Below are positions 1 to 11,688 of a stretch of DNA of 64,000 nucleotides, in pieces. The DNA lies in NCBI RefSeq assembly GCF_028858725.1, contig NC_084760.1, positions 8,878,867 through 8,942,866 on the forward strand, given 5' to 3'. The DNA comes from Colius striatus (Eukaryota > Chordata > Aves > Coliiformes > Coliidae). How positions within the stretch are numbered: position 1 is the first letter of the stretch; each line of letters opens with the position of its first letter. The notes beneath the pieces are model-generated. The model saw only the letters and a program-made list of their open reading frames with translations, was not told where the DNA came from and ran no database searches. Position numbers and translations under genes: made by a program.

Positions 1-2733
1 CCTCTCAGGCATGTAACTCCACTTAAATTCCTATCAATATCTAATCTACTACCAGTTCACAAGTAATTTTTTCTCAGTGTTAGGGATTTAAATTTAGTAT
101 TTTCTAGTAAGATAGGGAGCTTACCAAGCCAAAATCCAGGCAGCTGTTAAAGTGTGACAGCTAAATCTTCCCCTCTGCCACAAAAGATCTTACAGTCTTT
201 AGTAGCAATAACCTAGTGGCATGTTTAAAACAGACATTCCAATGTTTCTGCACAAACACCTGTATGCTTGCTCGAAAAGTACAGATTGGGATTACTTCTA
301 GAAGCATAAATAATTGCATTTATCAATGCAATATACAGACCCCTAACTGCATTTATCAATGCAATATACAGACCCTTGCACTGTCTTCACTAGAATGGTA
401 CAGGGAACTCCATCCTCTCAAAACAAATGATCCTTAAGCTGAGACTGAAGCCTTTTCAAGTCACTGAACACATCATGGAAGTCAGTATTACCACAAACAT
501 GAATGGAAGGGAAAATACAAGAGAGCCCAGGAAGCATTTCTACACAGTCCCAAGCTTCAAAAGTAGTACTTTCAAAACATACCACCTCTTTAAGATAATC
601 TGTATCAGGCTTGTGCACAGGAAGTTAATGAATCCCATGAATGCTAAACACTTCACAGTGTGGATGTCTCAGCTAAGGCATGCTAAGCTAAGCCATCTCC
701 CTGGAAGGCTGGGGATATCCCATAGCAGAGGTACCCTACCAGCAGGAGGAACAGGCGATGGCACCTGGTCAAAGCTAGCTCAGACTGACATTCTTTCCCT
801 CACCCTGGCTGTGTGCCAGGTGGGTGGAGCATGCCCAAGGCACACAGGAGGCAGTGCCTAGGATGGACTAGGAGCTCTTGGTGACACTTAGCTGCCTGGA
901 GCGATACCTGGAAGCAGACCGATACTAATACCCATGTAGAGGTGGCAGCGAGTACACTCATCTCTTAACGACTTTTCTGTTGCACAGACATGGAGAAGCA
1001 ACTGAGCTATCTTCCTTCCCTTTCAACAGAAGAAACTGACATCCTAAAAGAAAACATTGAAAACCACATGAAAACTAAACAGAAACAGAGGTCTTGAAAA
1101 AGATGAGACAAAACACTTCAACCTCCCCCCAAGAACAGGGTAGCATACAAAATCCCACTCCTACGTCTCTGGAGACTGTGCTTTATCCTGAATCTCCACT
1201 GCAAATGTTCAGAGCAGCTGTGGAAAGAAAATTCAGTAAAGCCCACTAGTGTGAAATTACAACCAATCGCTCAAGCACATTTTGACATTTGACAAGCCAC
1301 TTAAGAACAGGCCAGGAATAGGAAGAGTTTCAGGTTAACTTAAGAGTAAACATTTAGCATATCATGTAACTTATGTATAAAAGCACTACCACAATTACAT
1401 GTCTGTACTAAGTTCATTCGAAGTCATCTGAATCAGTAAGGCCACCAACTATTCATGATCTTCACCTTTAATACCATGGTTTGAAGGAAGCAACTAGCAC
1501 AGCTTCAGAAACATTCCAAGTACACTTCCTCAGTCCCTTTCCTAGGCTACATGAGTGAAGCAGCAAATCTTACTTGCACTACACTGAAGAAGAAAGAAAA
1601 CTGTCTTTAGCTGTAACTTGTTTTTTTACATCCAAGACAATGAACCAAGTGCAGAAAACATGATACTGTTGCTTTAATTTGGAAGGGAAGAAAAAGTAGA
1701 AACAGAATGCCATTAAATATGCTACCTCCTCCTCCCAAAAAAAGCCCTGAAGTTTGTAGAACTGTCCCCAACTTCTGCCTGAAGATAATCTGCTTTTAAC
1801 ATAGAGAAGATTAATACCACAATCAAATTAACTAGAATATTTTTTTTACTGAGAGCAACCTTTTCCTTCTGACCAGAGAGAAAAAAATATCTTTCACATA
1901 AGTGGAGTGAAAACATTTACATATACAGTTATGATCAGTAGCAAAGTCTGTAAAGTATCATCACCAGCTGAGACTTGATCAGAGCTCCTGTAGGAAGAGT
2001 CTGAAAACTGTTAAGGGTACCCAAACACCCAAATCACACTAAGCATTCATGAATTCACATTCCTATTACTATATATTCTGAGAGACCAAGAAAGTGAAAT
2101 AGTTTGAGACATAGTCAAGAACCCAGAAGAGAAAACAGCGCTCTTTGGAAAACTAATCATTTGAATTTGTGAACTAAAATTAGAGGCACAGAATTACCTG
2201 TTAATGGAGAGAGGTTTAAATGGGGGTTACTGAGATGCCTTAACCTCCACTTACTCTCTTAAAAACCTCCCTCAAATATCAGTTAGATGCTAGGAAATTT
2301 CTTTACATGTAAGCTTAGAAAATATTATCAAAAAAGGCTCCCAAAAAACTAAGTCTCGTCTCCATTTAAAAGCAGGATTCTGTACTTCAAAGCAACAGAA
2401 TGAGCCACAATTCATTACACATGCTTATGTTTTCAGTAAGGTTATTAGCTTTCCATCCTTCCATCTCTCCTCCCAAATTCTTTATTGCTTGAAATGGTTT
2501 CAGAGCTATTACCAGGAAATACTTGCTGCTTTTCATACCTGGTGGGAAAATGTCTCACTTTCTACAACCAATACAACACAGGCCAGAGGTATGATCAGAA
2601 CCTCAACTTTCTAATTTGAGCTTCTTTCTTCTGATCAAACTGTGTTTAACCTCACTCTAGTCCATTCTTTTATACACTTAAGCTTAAGGCTGATCAACTC
2701 TTAAGTCATAACAAAAAACCCAGATGGAGTTAC
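1..2733 (-). other. PM20D2: PM20D2 intron 5 (partial)
   Basis: AT-rich intronic sequence without a recognisable exon, CR1 or LTR. A 33-bp unit is duplicated in tandem at 315-375. Short open frames here have no family resemblance. Confidence 0.7.
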
Positions 2734-5700
2734 CTGACAAACCATTCAAGATAAGGTCTTCTGATATAAATTCTATTCCAAGTTTCCTTCCATTCTCCTT
2801 GTAAGCTTTCTGCAGGCTCTTATTTGGAAGCACATTGTAGTAATCATTTTTACCACCTTTTATTTCCACCTAGACAAAAAAAAACCCAACCCAAATGATT
2901 AGAATTGTTTTCCCCAGCTTGAGCCAGTTTAATGTGAACAATTTAAAGAGCAAAAAAAATATATATAACTACATGCCCCTGTCAAACTTTGCACTTATGT
3001 CCCTTTTTCTTTCAAACATACAACATCCTGCCAAATATTTCCCTTGATCAAAACACAGCTGGTGTTTTGTCAAGCTTGCACTAAACAGCTGAATTCCAGA
3101 AGCATCGATTTCATGGATCACATGTCCAAACACAAGGAAAAGAATCTTTCTTGTCAGCATCTCAGGATTTCCACTGCATGTACTATTAAGCCTCTGTGTC
3201 TTTCACCAAAGTCTATTTATTACCCTTCAGAACACATTCAATAAGTACAGATCCATTCACAAATGGCAATCAATACTTACACTATTACTGTTTTCATATC
3301 TTTACTATTGATTCAGATAACTCCTGAGAGACCACATCTGGTGTGCTGCATTCAGATTTGTGCTCCTCAATTCAAGACTGGAGCTCATCCAGGGAAAAGC
3401 TACTAAGAATATTAGTGTGTGGAGAACATGACATACAAGGAATCTGATCTATGAGAACCTGCTTCTGCAGGGGGGTTGGACTAGATGATCTCTAAAGGTC
3501 CCTTCCAACCCTACCTTCTATGATTCTATGATTCGCTGGAGGAACTCAATTTGTTGAGCCTTCAGAAAAGGGGGTTTGGGAGAGATCACTGTCTGCAGTT
3601 ATCATACAGGAAGGGTACAGAGAAGATAGAACCAGACATCTCAGGGATGCTCAGTGATATGACCAGAGGCAATCAAGGAAATTCCTATTAGATACAACAG
3701 AATCACAGAATGGCTGAAGTTGGAAAGCACCTCTGGAGGTCATCTTGTGCCTTGCTCAAGCAGGGCACCTAGAGCTGGTTGCCTAGGGCCATATTAAAGT
3801 AGCTTTTGAATATCTCCAAGGATGGAAACACTGCAGTCTCTCCAGGCAACCTGTTAAAGTGCTCAGTCATCAGAACATAAACATCAGGAAGAACCATATG
3901 GGTACACACGGTGGATAAAGCACTTGAGAGAGGTTGTAGAATTTCATCCTTGGAGACACTCAGAAGTCCACATGGGACTGAGCAGTCTGCTCTGAACTAG
4001 ATGACCATCCCAGTGTCTCCCAACCTAGATTCTTCTAGGATTCTGTGCCATTCTATTCATAAACCAGAAATTTCCTGCAGAGCACAAAGCAACAGAGGAG
4101 CAAAGAGTATCACGGTGAGTTTGCTTCAGCTGAATATCATACAGACAAATGCTGTAAACCTCAATTTTCTATTGTCCCCACCATATTTCCATTGTAACAA
4201 AAACACACAACCATGAAGACATTCTTACTTTGCATCCTGTGGCCAGTGCTGCAGATTTGAAGCAGTTCTCAACCTTCTCTGTCAGAACAGAAAGATCTTT
4301 CATTGAAGGGGCACGCAAGTAAAACTCCAGTTCAGTGTAAGAAGGGATGATGTTGGGTTTCACACCACCATTTTTTATTACACCTGCAGAAAGGGAACAG
4401 TCGTGTTATCAGTGTTAAATACACCTGATTGATCTTCAGTCCTGTCATAAAACTCCAGTAAGAACTAAATACACAAACAAAAAACCAATAAAACATCATC
4501 TGACCACGAAATACAAAGTCTCTTCATCAGGTCAGATCTTCAGCACAATTTTACTGCACTCTTTGGTTAAATATATAAATCTCAAGCCAAACCCAACTAC
4601 CATTTGTAATTAATCCCTTGAAATTCAGTGCATCAGAGTTGTAGAGCAATCTGGCTGCCACTGAAAGAAAAAAACAACCTGTCAGAGGCTACCTTGAATG
4701 CCAACTTTTAAAGGTTTCTCAGACTAGAATACTTCAAATTTATTTTGCCAGCTTTGACAAAAGTTAAGTTGCATTTCTCAGCAATCATGGAATAATGTGT
4801 GTGTTGCAGTGCACAGAAAGTCTAAGACTCCTCAGACTAGTTCCTTAGAAGTATTGGAAACTATAATGTATATAGTTTTATTCAAATGTGAAGTTTGAGT
4901 TGAAAGTGTTTCCTCAAGGCAATGTGACAACTATGTAGTTTTCATTTATGGCATCAGAGGAATTAGACCATAATATTTAGATATTTCAACAACAAAACAT
5001 TGCAGACCTCAATTCTACATTTCAGTGCATTAACAGCTAGATGCTTTCAACAGGCTCTTTGTTTCCCTGACCTCCTACCCTCAATTTAAACACTGGAATA
5101 AGATTTCTTTTCTATAGAACCTAAGAAATTATCTACCTTAAATGGAAATACTGCACAAAGTTATTGAGAAGCAGCACTACCAGGATGCAAACAGGCAGCA
5201 AATCTTTACCTTTGGTGCAGAAAACCTATTATGACCACAAACTCTCCCTCAAGTCAAACCTTTCCAGTCTCAAATGTGGTGAAAGTAAAGCAAGTGCCCA
5301 ATTAGCCACTATCCGTACCAGTAAATAACAAAAAGGAGCAGCTGAGAGGCACAGACAAGAGGAACAGTCACAGGAATCAGCAAGTCAGCATGTAAGTAAT
5401 CATGCAGATCTGCCTGTCAGCACAACACATCTGCTCAAAGCCAAGTAGTTTAATGAGTAAACAGCTTGGACTTTTGTCCAGCACATTTGTAAATGGAACT
5501 GGATAGAGTCTAACATTATGTCTGTACTTAGATTTCAAAGCAACTGCAATATGGACTGGTCAGCAGATCTAGCTTAAAAGTACACTGTCTGCATGCTACT
5601 AGTAGCATCCATTTGCCCTCTTTCCAGCTAGAATATTTTTACAACCCAACACAACTTTATGAATGAAAAAAAAATCTACAATCCTGTTTTTCAAGGGGGC

Positions 5701-8700
5701 AACATTTACTTCACTCAATAAGCAGGGAAAAGAACAAATAACCAGCAACTCAAACCAATAATGCTGAAGTACATTAAACACTGCTTAGAAGCTCTAGACT
5801 TCAGGTAATGGAAGTTATTTCAGGTTTTATTAGTGAGTTAACATTTATGACTTTTAGGATTACTTAGATCAGCCACTGCTGATACTGCAAGTCTACAACA
5901 CAAGATCTCCAACACATTGTTATAAAGAAAGCATTTCTAAACCTCAATCTCATTCTAGTTGTTTGTATTTTGCTAAAACTATTTTAAATTTCCAGTGCAA
6001 AAGCAGGTTTGATAGCAGCTGTATCACAGTAATTAAGTTTTGCTATGGTTTAGGAAGTGTTACATCTAGGAGGTTTGTTTAGATACTCATTTTTTTGCCT
6101 ACATTACCCCTGTAGCCTTCAGAAATTACGAAGAAAGCAGTATTCAGGTTTTTGTGCTTAGATTCAATAGAAGACTTCAGCAACTCCATCATTAAGGCTG
6201 CAACACGTGGGTTCCAGACACCAAAACCTCTTAAGTGTCTTGTTTCCTACAGAGCAATAGGATAGAGAGGCTACGCCTGCTGCCTGAAATTCATTTGGAT
6301 GTGCTGCAGAGCAGAGCAGAGCTGCAGATATCATCTACAGTCAAAAGGCTTAGTGCTTCCAGATTCCAGCCAGATATCCTGGAGAGAAATACACACATAT
6401 TTTACACAGCACAAACAGCCAAGGTAAATAATGGTTAGCTCTGAACTTCTGGAAGTGTTGTAAGCTCATGAGTATTCAAAATAAAGAGTTCTATATTCAA
6501 AAGTCCTGGAGAAATGGCAAAGCTTCTTAATTTCAACTTGGAAAAACTTGTTAGGTGTAATAAGCTTTAGAGGCTTCCACCTCAACTTCTGAAACTTTCT
6601 CACCATACCAAAAGAAATGGATGATGTTGGAGAATGAGTCAAGCTTAATATGCCTTATTGCAAAATGTCTTTTCTACTCCAAGGTCTACTAGACATTAAA
6701 TATTACACTTCAGTGAATATGCAGTTTGGCTTCTAACCAGAACTGTAGGCTTCTGTCACCACTTGTTTTTTGTACTTCAGCAAATAAACTTCAGTCATTC
6801 TAGACCACTACACCTTTATAATAAAGGTCATCTAATTAATGAAATGTCTACTACCAAAGCGATGCAGTAAGTAATACTTCATTTGTCAGAAGCAAAGAAA
6901 TCCAAGATCACATAGCAAAATAAACTTGGCGCTTTTTCTTTCTGAACTGGAACTTAAGTGCAAAGACTCAGAGCTGGTCTAGCCTCTGAGTACTGCCTCT
7001 GTCTAGGTACTGGTGTCCTCTCTTGAACCAGACCTATAAGCCTATTTTTAGCAGTTAGTTCTGGACACTGATGTAATTTTAAAGACTACAGACAAACTAT
7101 TGAAATGAAGCAGTGCTATCTCATAGTATTTGAAGTGACTATACTATTTTAGTGCAATAATGCAACACTTTAAATGGTGGAATTGTCTAAGTTAGTATTT
7201 CAACAGCCTAAACTCTTATTTGCTGAACATTACATTTAATAAGGATCTCACCATGAACTCTCCAGGACGGTTTCATTTGCTGTCTTAAAACAGACAGATT
7301 GTTGTATGCAAGAACAGCAGCATCTAATGCATTAACTCCTTCCCAAGGATAAGCAGCAGCATGAGAAGCTTTTCCATAGTATTTCACAGTCACACTAGGA
7401 AATAAAAGGCATTGCTTATTTGTCTTTCATTCACTGCAGAAAAAAAACCCCTCTGAAATAAAAAGATCCTTTGTTCACACAAATATCTGCCCTAAGTTTT
7501 GTGCATTAGAGCACCAAATAATTCACTTGGCACTGCACTACTGCATCCACGAACTACCTTTGAGTGATGATGGAAGACTCCTAGAAAACCAATGAAGTGG
7601 AACCAAGACCCGGTCAGGCAAAGGAGTTACTGGTAACATAACACTATAGAGCCTTTTTCTGAGAGGTACAGGCTTCATGTATTAAATTCCTCAGGGGTTA
7701 GACTAGATGATCTTTCAAGGTCCCTTCCAATCCTTAAGATCCTGTGATTGTGTGATTCTCCAACATCTTTTTTTAAATTGCCTGACTGCTCTGAAACTTA
7801 AGATAAAACATTCTCCTCAGTGGATAATGAACCCTATTGTATGATTCAAATTTAGAAGTTGATTGTCCTAATTCTAGTCAAACAAATAAAATGTGTACAA
7901 TATACAAGACACAGAATAGGTTGTGGTGTCTTCTTCTCTGGAGACATTAAAGAACCACCTGGATGAGTTCCTGTGTGACCTACTCTAGCTGGTCCTGCTC
8001 TGGCATGGGGGTTGGACTGGATGAGCTTTCGAGGTCCCTTCCAACCCTTGAGATTCTGTGATTAATAAGACCACAAACAATCCTGTCTAAACAAGTTTCA
8101 GAAGTGTAAAGGCATAGTCTAGTATAAAAATATGTAATATTTATATATTCTAATGCTATATAATAATATATAGCATTACTATGCTATAAGCAAGGATGTT
8201 CTTTCCCTGCAAACCTCACAGAAAGGCTTGCAACAAGGAAAAAATCCAGTGCAAAGGCCACCCTCCAACTTTGTAGACATCAAAATACTGCACTTAAACA
8301 TATCCAGTAAGAATTCATGCCTTACTTCTTCTGAGGGCCATTTATATCAGCCTTATAAAATAATTCAATATTTCAATTGCTATGAAAACTCTATACACAA
8401 AAGGCAAATATAAATGTTAATGCCTCATGTAGTTGTAATTAATCTAATACACAAATATTAGGTTCTTATCAATAGTAGAGATTTCAAATAGATCTGTTCA
8501 TATTCAATATCCATTCCTTTATATAGAAGGCCTCCACTTTCAAGCTCAAAGAGTTCTCCCTGCGCGGAGATACACAACCTGTCTCTCACCCAGCTAGGAC
8601 CATCCTTCCTCGATGTCTTATACAAGTACCAATTTAGCAACTTAGCCTGATCTGACCCCTCATGCACTGAGCCATGTAACCACTTGTAAGTAACACCAGA

Positions 8701-10971
8701 ACTTAGATACTGGATAGCAAAGAGACACAAGGAAGCATACTGTTGTAACAGAAAACATCTCCTGCCACTGCATGCAATCCTCTGAAGGGTGATTTCCAAT
8801 TCTTACTGTGTCAAGAGGCAAACTGGGATGAACTCTGAAGGTTATAAGAACCAGTCAAGACTCCTTAGAAACTCAATAACAGAATATAGCAGAGCACTTG
8901 ATAGGTAACAAAAACCAAGTCTGTTTTGCCATAAAGCATAAGAGTAACAGAAGCAAATTGTGCACCAGGAACAGCACTGACAAAGGCAAAATGGCTACGA
9001 AAGTCAAGCACATAGGAGCTGGAAGGTAGCACAACCAAGCTGAAGGCAGGTCTCTGTACATCAAGTCAAAAATGTTTGGAAAGACAATTTACTTAAATAT
9101 TAAAGAATTTATCCCAAGACAGCCAAATGCAGCACTTCAAAAACCCTGTTGCACTGGAGGGAGGTTACTAGGGGAGTCTCTGCAGGGTAAGACCTTGGGA
9201 TTGAGAATCATCTGTAACCGTGATGAAACACAGTAACAAAACCTGTTGACAGTCTTTTGGAACACTATAAAAGCAGAAGTTTGTACTAGCACAGGAAGAA
9301 CAGCATGGCCTTTCAGAAGGGCAGAGAGCACAGAATGAAGTCCCAAAACATATTAGAAGATCACCTACTTCGGGATTAAGCACGTGTCTAACAGTTGATT
9401 GCTTGAAAAAGACTGAAAGGAATGCCCCAAACATATCAGTGGTCTCCAAAGTATGGAGATCTTATAGCCCCAGTATCAGTAGAAGAAGGTGTAAGGAAAT
9501 CTCACCTTACAAATTCTGGTTATGCACATACAGCAAGGAGTACTTCAAATTAAGTTGCTCTATGTACAAACAAACAAGTGCTATCACTAGACAGAAGAGC
9601 CAATGAAAAGACAAGGTGTCATTTCCAAAGAGTTATACGGTCAGCTGGTACAAACAACAAACAAGAGTGAGGGTATGACTAGTGTCACACTTACATTGGG
9701 GGTAAACATGAAGGAAAGCCATGAACTACTTTGAATCAAAGAAGTTAATGTGAGAGTTGATATAAAATGGCCATGAAGACATTTAGGGTGAAAGTTAAGG
9801 ATCCAAGTAGCAGTCAGGCTCAGCTGGGTGGCTCTTTAAAAGTGGGAGAGAAGACCTTAAACACTTTCAAAACTGAATAAAATGGGCATGGAGGACTACA
9901 TGAGCTGGTGCCCAGGAAAGCAAGGAGCTATGATCCATGACTCTAATCAGCTGCATTTAGTAGTATTATCACAGGCATGTCTAAAAAGAAACACCTAGAA
10001 ACATCAGAAGAATGGATTTTTCAGACACATGCAAGATTATCTCAGAGCACTCAGGGATCTTTAAGACTAGGCTGAAAACTGCACTTTAGCAGAACCGCTC
10101 TCTGTCCAGAGCAGCAAGCTGGCTCTTCAGCCGACCACACATACTTTGTCTGAAGGGCAGCTGCAATGTCCTCGGGCCTTGACTTCAGCCCTTTCTAAAG
10201 GCAACTCCCCTACTGAGGGAGACGAGGAAAAGCCAATAACGAGCCACCCACTTCCACCTGAACCTGCTCACTCACTCGTGCTCGGCCACATCGGGCAGGT
10301 AGGCTGCGTTTTCTTGCGAGGGGTGTGCCATAAACACTACATCCAGGCCGTCAAATGCTCCGGCGTTTATCAGGTCTATTTTGCCTCCACCTTGCTCTTC
10401 CGCAGGCGTCCCCAGCACCGTGATCTGCAGCACAACACCCAGAGAGAGAGAGAGAGTGAGGCGCGGAGGGGCCCCCAGGGGCCGAGGCCGCCGCGGCCGG
10501 CGGGGCTCTCACCTGGACGGCGACAGGAGCCGGCGGCGGCAGGCTCTCCAGCGCGGCCTTCAGCCCCAGCGCGGCGGCCGCTCCCACCTCGGCGATCAGG
10601 TTGTGGCCGCAGGCGTGGCCGATGCCGGGCAAGGCGTCGTACTCGCAGAGGAAGGCGACGCGGAGCGGGCCCGGGCCCGAGCCCTGCGGGGCGGCCGTGC
10701 CCCACTCGGCGCGGAACGCCGTGTCCAGCTTGTAGCGCGGCTGCACGGCCCAGGCTGCGCCCGGCAGCTCCCCGCTGGAGAAGAAGCGGGTCATGGTATC
10801 GTGCGCCCGGTGCTCCTCGTAGGCCAGCTCGGGCTGGCTCCAGATGTCGCGGCTGAGCGTCCCCAGCCGCCCCGCGTTCAGCTCCACGCACTCGCACGCC
10901 CGCTGCTTCAGCGTCTCCAGCTCTGGCGGAGCGGCGGCGGGGCCGCGCTGCGGCGCGTCCTGTGGCCCCAT
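1..10971 (-). CDS. PM20D2: PM20D2, beta-alanyl-lysine dipeptidase (M20 family), 3' end outside window
   Basis: Cytosolic M20D-family metallopeptidase. The family member is known to hydrolyse beta-alanyl-lysine and related dipeptides formed as side products of carnosine and homocarnosine synthesis (metabolite repair). Five coding exons are visible on the minus strand: 10513-10971, 10276-10424, 7252-7394, 4229-4383 and 2734-2869. All junctions are GT/AG, and the joined frame stays open for 347 codons. Family hallmarks are present. ACGHN at residues 120-124 gives Cys121 and His123. AEE at 161-163 gives Glu162 as likely catalytic base and Glu163 as metal ligand. His187 lies in FMAHPS, with the same 24-residue spacing from the ligand Glu as I recall for plant M20D amidohydrolases. 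The insert or lid domain begins near residue 204. The human protein is about 436 residues, so roughly 90 C-terminal residues, including the last metal-ligand His, should lie left of the window. The start at 10971 gives an N-terminus of typical length. No frameshift or premature stop is seen, so the gene looks functional. Confidence 0.95.
315..375. repeat. Two-copy tandem repeat, 33-bp unit
   Basis: A 28-bp block beginning TGCATTTATCAATGCA occurs at 315-342 and again, identically, at 348-375. The period is 33 bp. It lies in the last visible PM20D2 intron. No known element is recognised. Confidence 0.85.
2734..2869 (-). CDS. PM20D2: PM20D2 coding exon 5
   Basis: Codons 303-347 plus one base. 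Acceptor TGTCTAG|GTGGAA, donor TTGTCAG|GTAACT. The peptide contains [19 protein letters not shown] and [12 protein letters not shown]. The following coding exon (mammalian sequence beginning TDFGNVSF) is not found between here and the left edge, so intron 5 is longer than 2.7 kb. Confidence 0.94.
3425..3533 (+). repeat. CR1 LINE 3' fragment
   Basis: Plus-strand CR1 end with GGTTGGACTAGATGATCTCT and the tail TATGATTCTATGATT. It is younger than the surrounding CR1 sequence that it appears to interrupt. Confidence 0.85.
3698..3870 (-). repeat. CR1 LINE 3' fragment, inserted antisense in an older CR1
   Basis: Begins ACAGAATCACAGAATGGC, the reverse complement of a CR1 3' end, and continues with the conserved GGTCATCTTGTGCC and CTCCAAGGATGG blocks. 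It is more diverged than the typical CR1 copies in the window. Confidence 0.75.
4229..4383 (-). CDS. PM20D2: PM20D2 coding exon 4
   Basis: Completes codon 251 (Gly) and ends in phase 0 after codon 302 (GCK). Acceptor CTGCAG|GTGTAA, donor GCAAA|GTAAGA. It encodes [20 protein letters not shown] and the following helix, again strongly family-like. Confidence 0.95.
4384..7251 (-). other. PM20D2: PM20D2 intron 3
   Basis: 2.9 kb of AT-rich sequence in which I recognise no exon, CR1, LTR or RNA gene. Confidence 0.6.
7252..7394 (-). CDS. PM20D2: PM20D2 coding exon 3
   Basis: Completes codon 203 (Asp) and runs to the first base of codon 251. Acceptor TTCCTAG|TGTGAC, donor TTCATG|GTGAGA. The peptide [19 protein letters not shown] and what follows is the start of the M20 lid or dimerisation domain and is very close to the mammalian sequence as I recall it. 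Confidence 0.95.
7689..7757 (+). repeat. CR1 LINE 3' end
   Basis: Short 5'-truncated CR1 fragment with AGACTAGATGATCTTTCAAGG followed by CCTGTGATTGTGTGATTC at its 3' end. Confidence 0.8.
7925..8063 (+). repeat. CR1 LINE 3' fragment
   Basis: Contains CTTCTCTGGAGACATT, CACCTGGATGAGTTCCTGTG and the terminal GAGATTCTGTGATT. It belongs to the subfamily whose tail reads TGACCTACTCTAG, as do the copies at 28, 34, 44, 56 and 62.7 kb. Confidence 0.85.
8151..8178. repeat. Perfect 11-bp inverted repeat
   Basis: Arms TAATGCTATAT (8151-8161) and ATATAGCATTA (8168-8178) are exact reverse complements with a 6-nt spacer. It is AT-rich, lies about 90 bp past a CR1 end, and has no assigned function. Confidence 0.7.
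10276..10424 (-). CDS. PM20D2: PM20D2 coding exon 2
   Basis: Residues 154-202 plus two bases of codon 203. Acceptor CTGCAG|ATCACG, donor GAGCACGA|GTGAGT. It encodes [11 protein letters not shown], with the catalytic and metal-binding Glu pair, and [15 protein letters not shown] with a further metal-ligand His. The intron separating it from exon 1 is only 88 bp (10425-10512). Confidence 0.95.
10441..10456. repeat. (AG)8 microsatellite forming a splice polypyrimidine tract
   Basis: Eight AG units on the plus strand read as (CT)8 on the PM20D2 sense strand, 16 nt upstream of the exon 2 acceptor in an 88-bp intron. It therefore doubles as the polypyrimidine tract. Confidence 0.85.
10513..10971 (-). 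CDS. PM20D2: PM20D2 coding exon 1
   Basis: This exon encodes residues 1-153, from the ATG (MGPQDAPQ) to PVAVQ, and ends at donor CAG|GTGAGA in phase 0. It holds [10 protein letters not shown] (45-54), typical of the family, and the first metal-binding segment [16 protein letters not shown] (109-124). It is very GC-rich and lies inside the promoter CpG island. Long open frames on the opposite strand and in other frames are by-products of that composition. Confidence 0.95.
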
Positions 10972-11235
10972 CAGGGAGCCCCGGTACCAGCAGCGACCCT
11001 CCCTCCCGCACCTGCCGCCGGCGTGTGAGGCACCGGCCGCCGCCGCCCCGTTTTATCGCCGCCTCGCTGCCGCGGGGCACGCTGGGAAGCGTAGTTCTCT
11101 TCCCCGGCACGGCCGGCAGGAAAAGCCCGGCTGCAACTACCCGCCCCAGAGCGCCCAGCGGGGCCGCGGCCAACGGGGTTCGCTGCCGGTCGCGGGGACC
11201 CTCAGCACAGGCAAAGCTCTGCCTCACTCCGAGAG

Positions 11236-11688
11236 GGATACTGAGGTGCTGGAGCGTGTCCTGAGACGGGCAGCGGAGCTGGGGAAGGATCTGGAGCACA
11301 AGCCTGATGAGGAGCGGCTGAGGGAGCTTGGGGGTGTTCAGCCCAGAGAGGAGGGCTGAGGGGAGACACGATCACTCTCCAACAACTACCTGACTGGTGG
11401 CTGTGGCGAGGTGGGGGTCGGGCTCTTCTCCCAAGTAACAAGCGATTAGACAAGAGAAAAGGGCCTCAAGTTGTGCCAAGGGAGGTTTAAGTTTGATATC
11501 AGGAAGACATTCTTCACCAAAAGGGTTGTCAAGCCCTGGCATAGGCTGCTCAGGGGAGTAGTGGAGGCACCATCCCTAAAAGCCATGTAGATGCGGTGCT
11601 GAGGGAGATGGTTCAGTGCTGGATGTGGGAGTGCTGGGTTAACAGCTGGGCTTGATGATCTTTTCCAACCTAAACAATTCTATGATTC
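11236..11688 (+). repeat. CR1 LINE 3' fragment abutting the PM20D2 CpG island
   Basis: Begins CTGAGGTGCTGGAGCGTGTC and continues through GTAACAAGCG and GGAGGTTTAAGTTTGATATC to the tail CTTGATGATCTTTTCCAACC...TATGATTC. This is a different, older CR1 subfamily from the ones around 20-24 kb. Similar sequence appears at 31.6, 49.3 and 63.9 kb. Confidence 0.9.

Larger units (their letters stand above)
3310..4051 (+). repeat. Old CR1 LINE fragment interrupted by younger CR1 insertions
   Basis: Diverged CR1 sequence on the plus strand can be followed in pieces at about 3310-3410, 3536-3697 and 3871-4051. It ends in a degenerate CR1 tail (GATTCTTCTAGGATTCTGTG). The gaps are filled by two other CR1 fragments, giving a nested structure inside PM20D2 intron 4. 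Confidence 0.6.
7395..10275 (-). other. PM20D2: PM20D2 intron 2
   Basis: Contains two CR1 ends (7689-7757 and 7925-8063) and a perfect short palindrome (8151-8178). A 113-codon minus-strand open frame at 8458-8799 and smaller overlapping ones at 9137-9449 show no recognisable domain, and no splice structure links them to PM20D2. I treat them as chance open frames. Confidence 0.6.
10260..11230 (-). promoter_or_regulatory. PM20D2: CpG island promoter of PM20D2
   Basis: Dense CpG sequence covers coding exon 1 (to 10971) and about 260 bp upstream, then stops abruptly at a CR1 copy starting near 11236. No TATA box is evident. The transcription start is inferred to lie between about 10,980 and 11,200, but cannot be fixed from sequence. 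Confidence 0.75.

Noticed and set aside
8458-8799. 113-codon minus-strand open frame in PM20D2 intron 2, considered as an extra exon or nested gene
   Set aside because: No matching part of the PM20D2 protein is missing at this point (exons 2 and 3 join correctly without it), and the peptide has no recognisable motif.
10146-11359. Several 100-300-codon open frames overlapping PM20D2 exons 1-2 and its promoter
   Set aside because: Shadow frames of a CpG island. Only the PM20D2 frame has recognisable protein sequence and splice sites.
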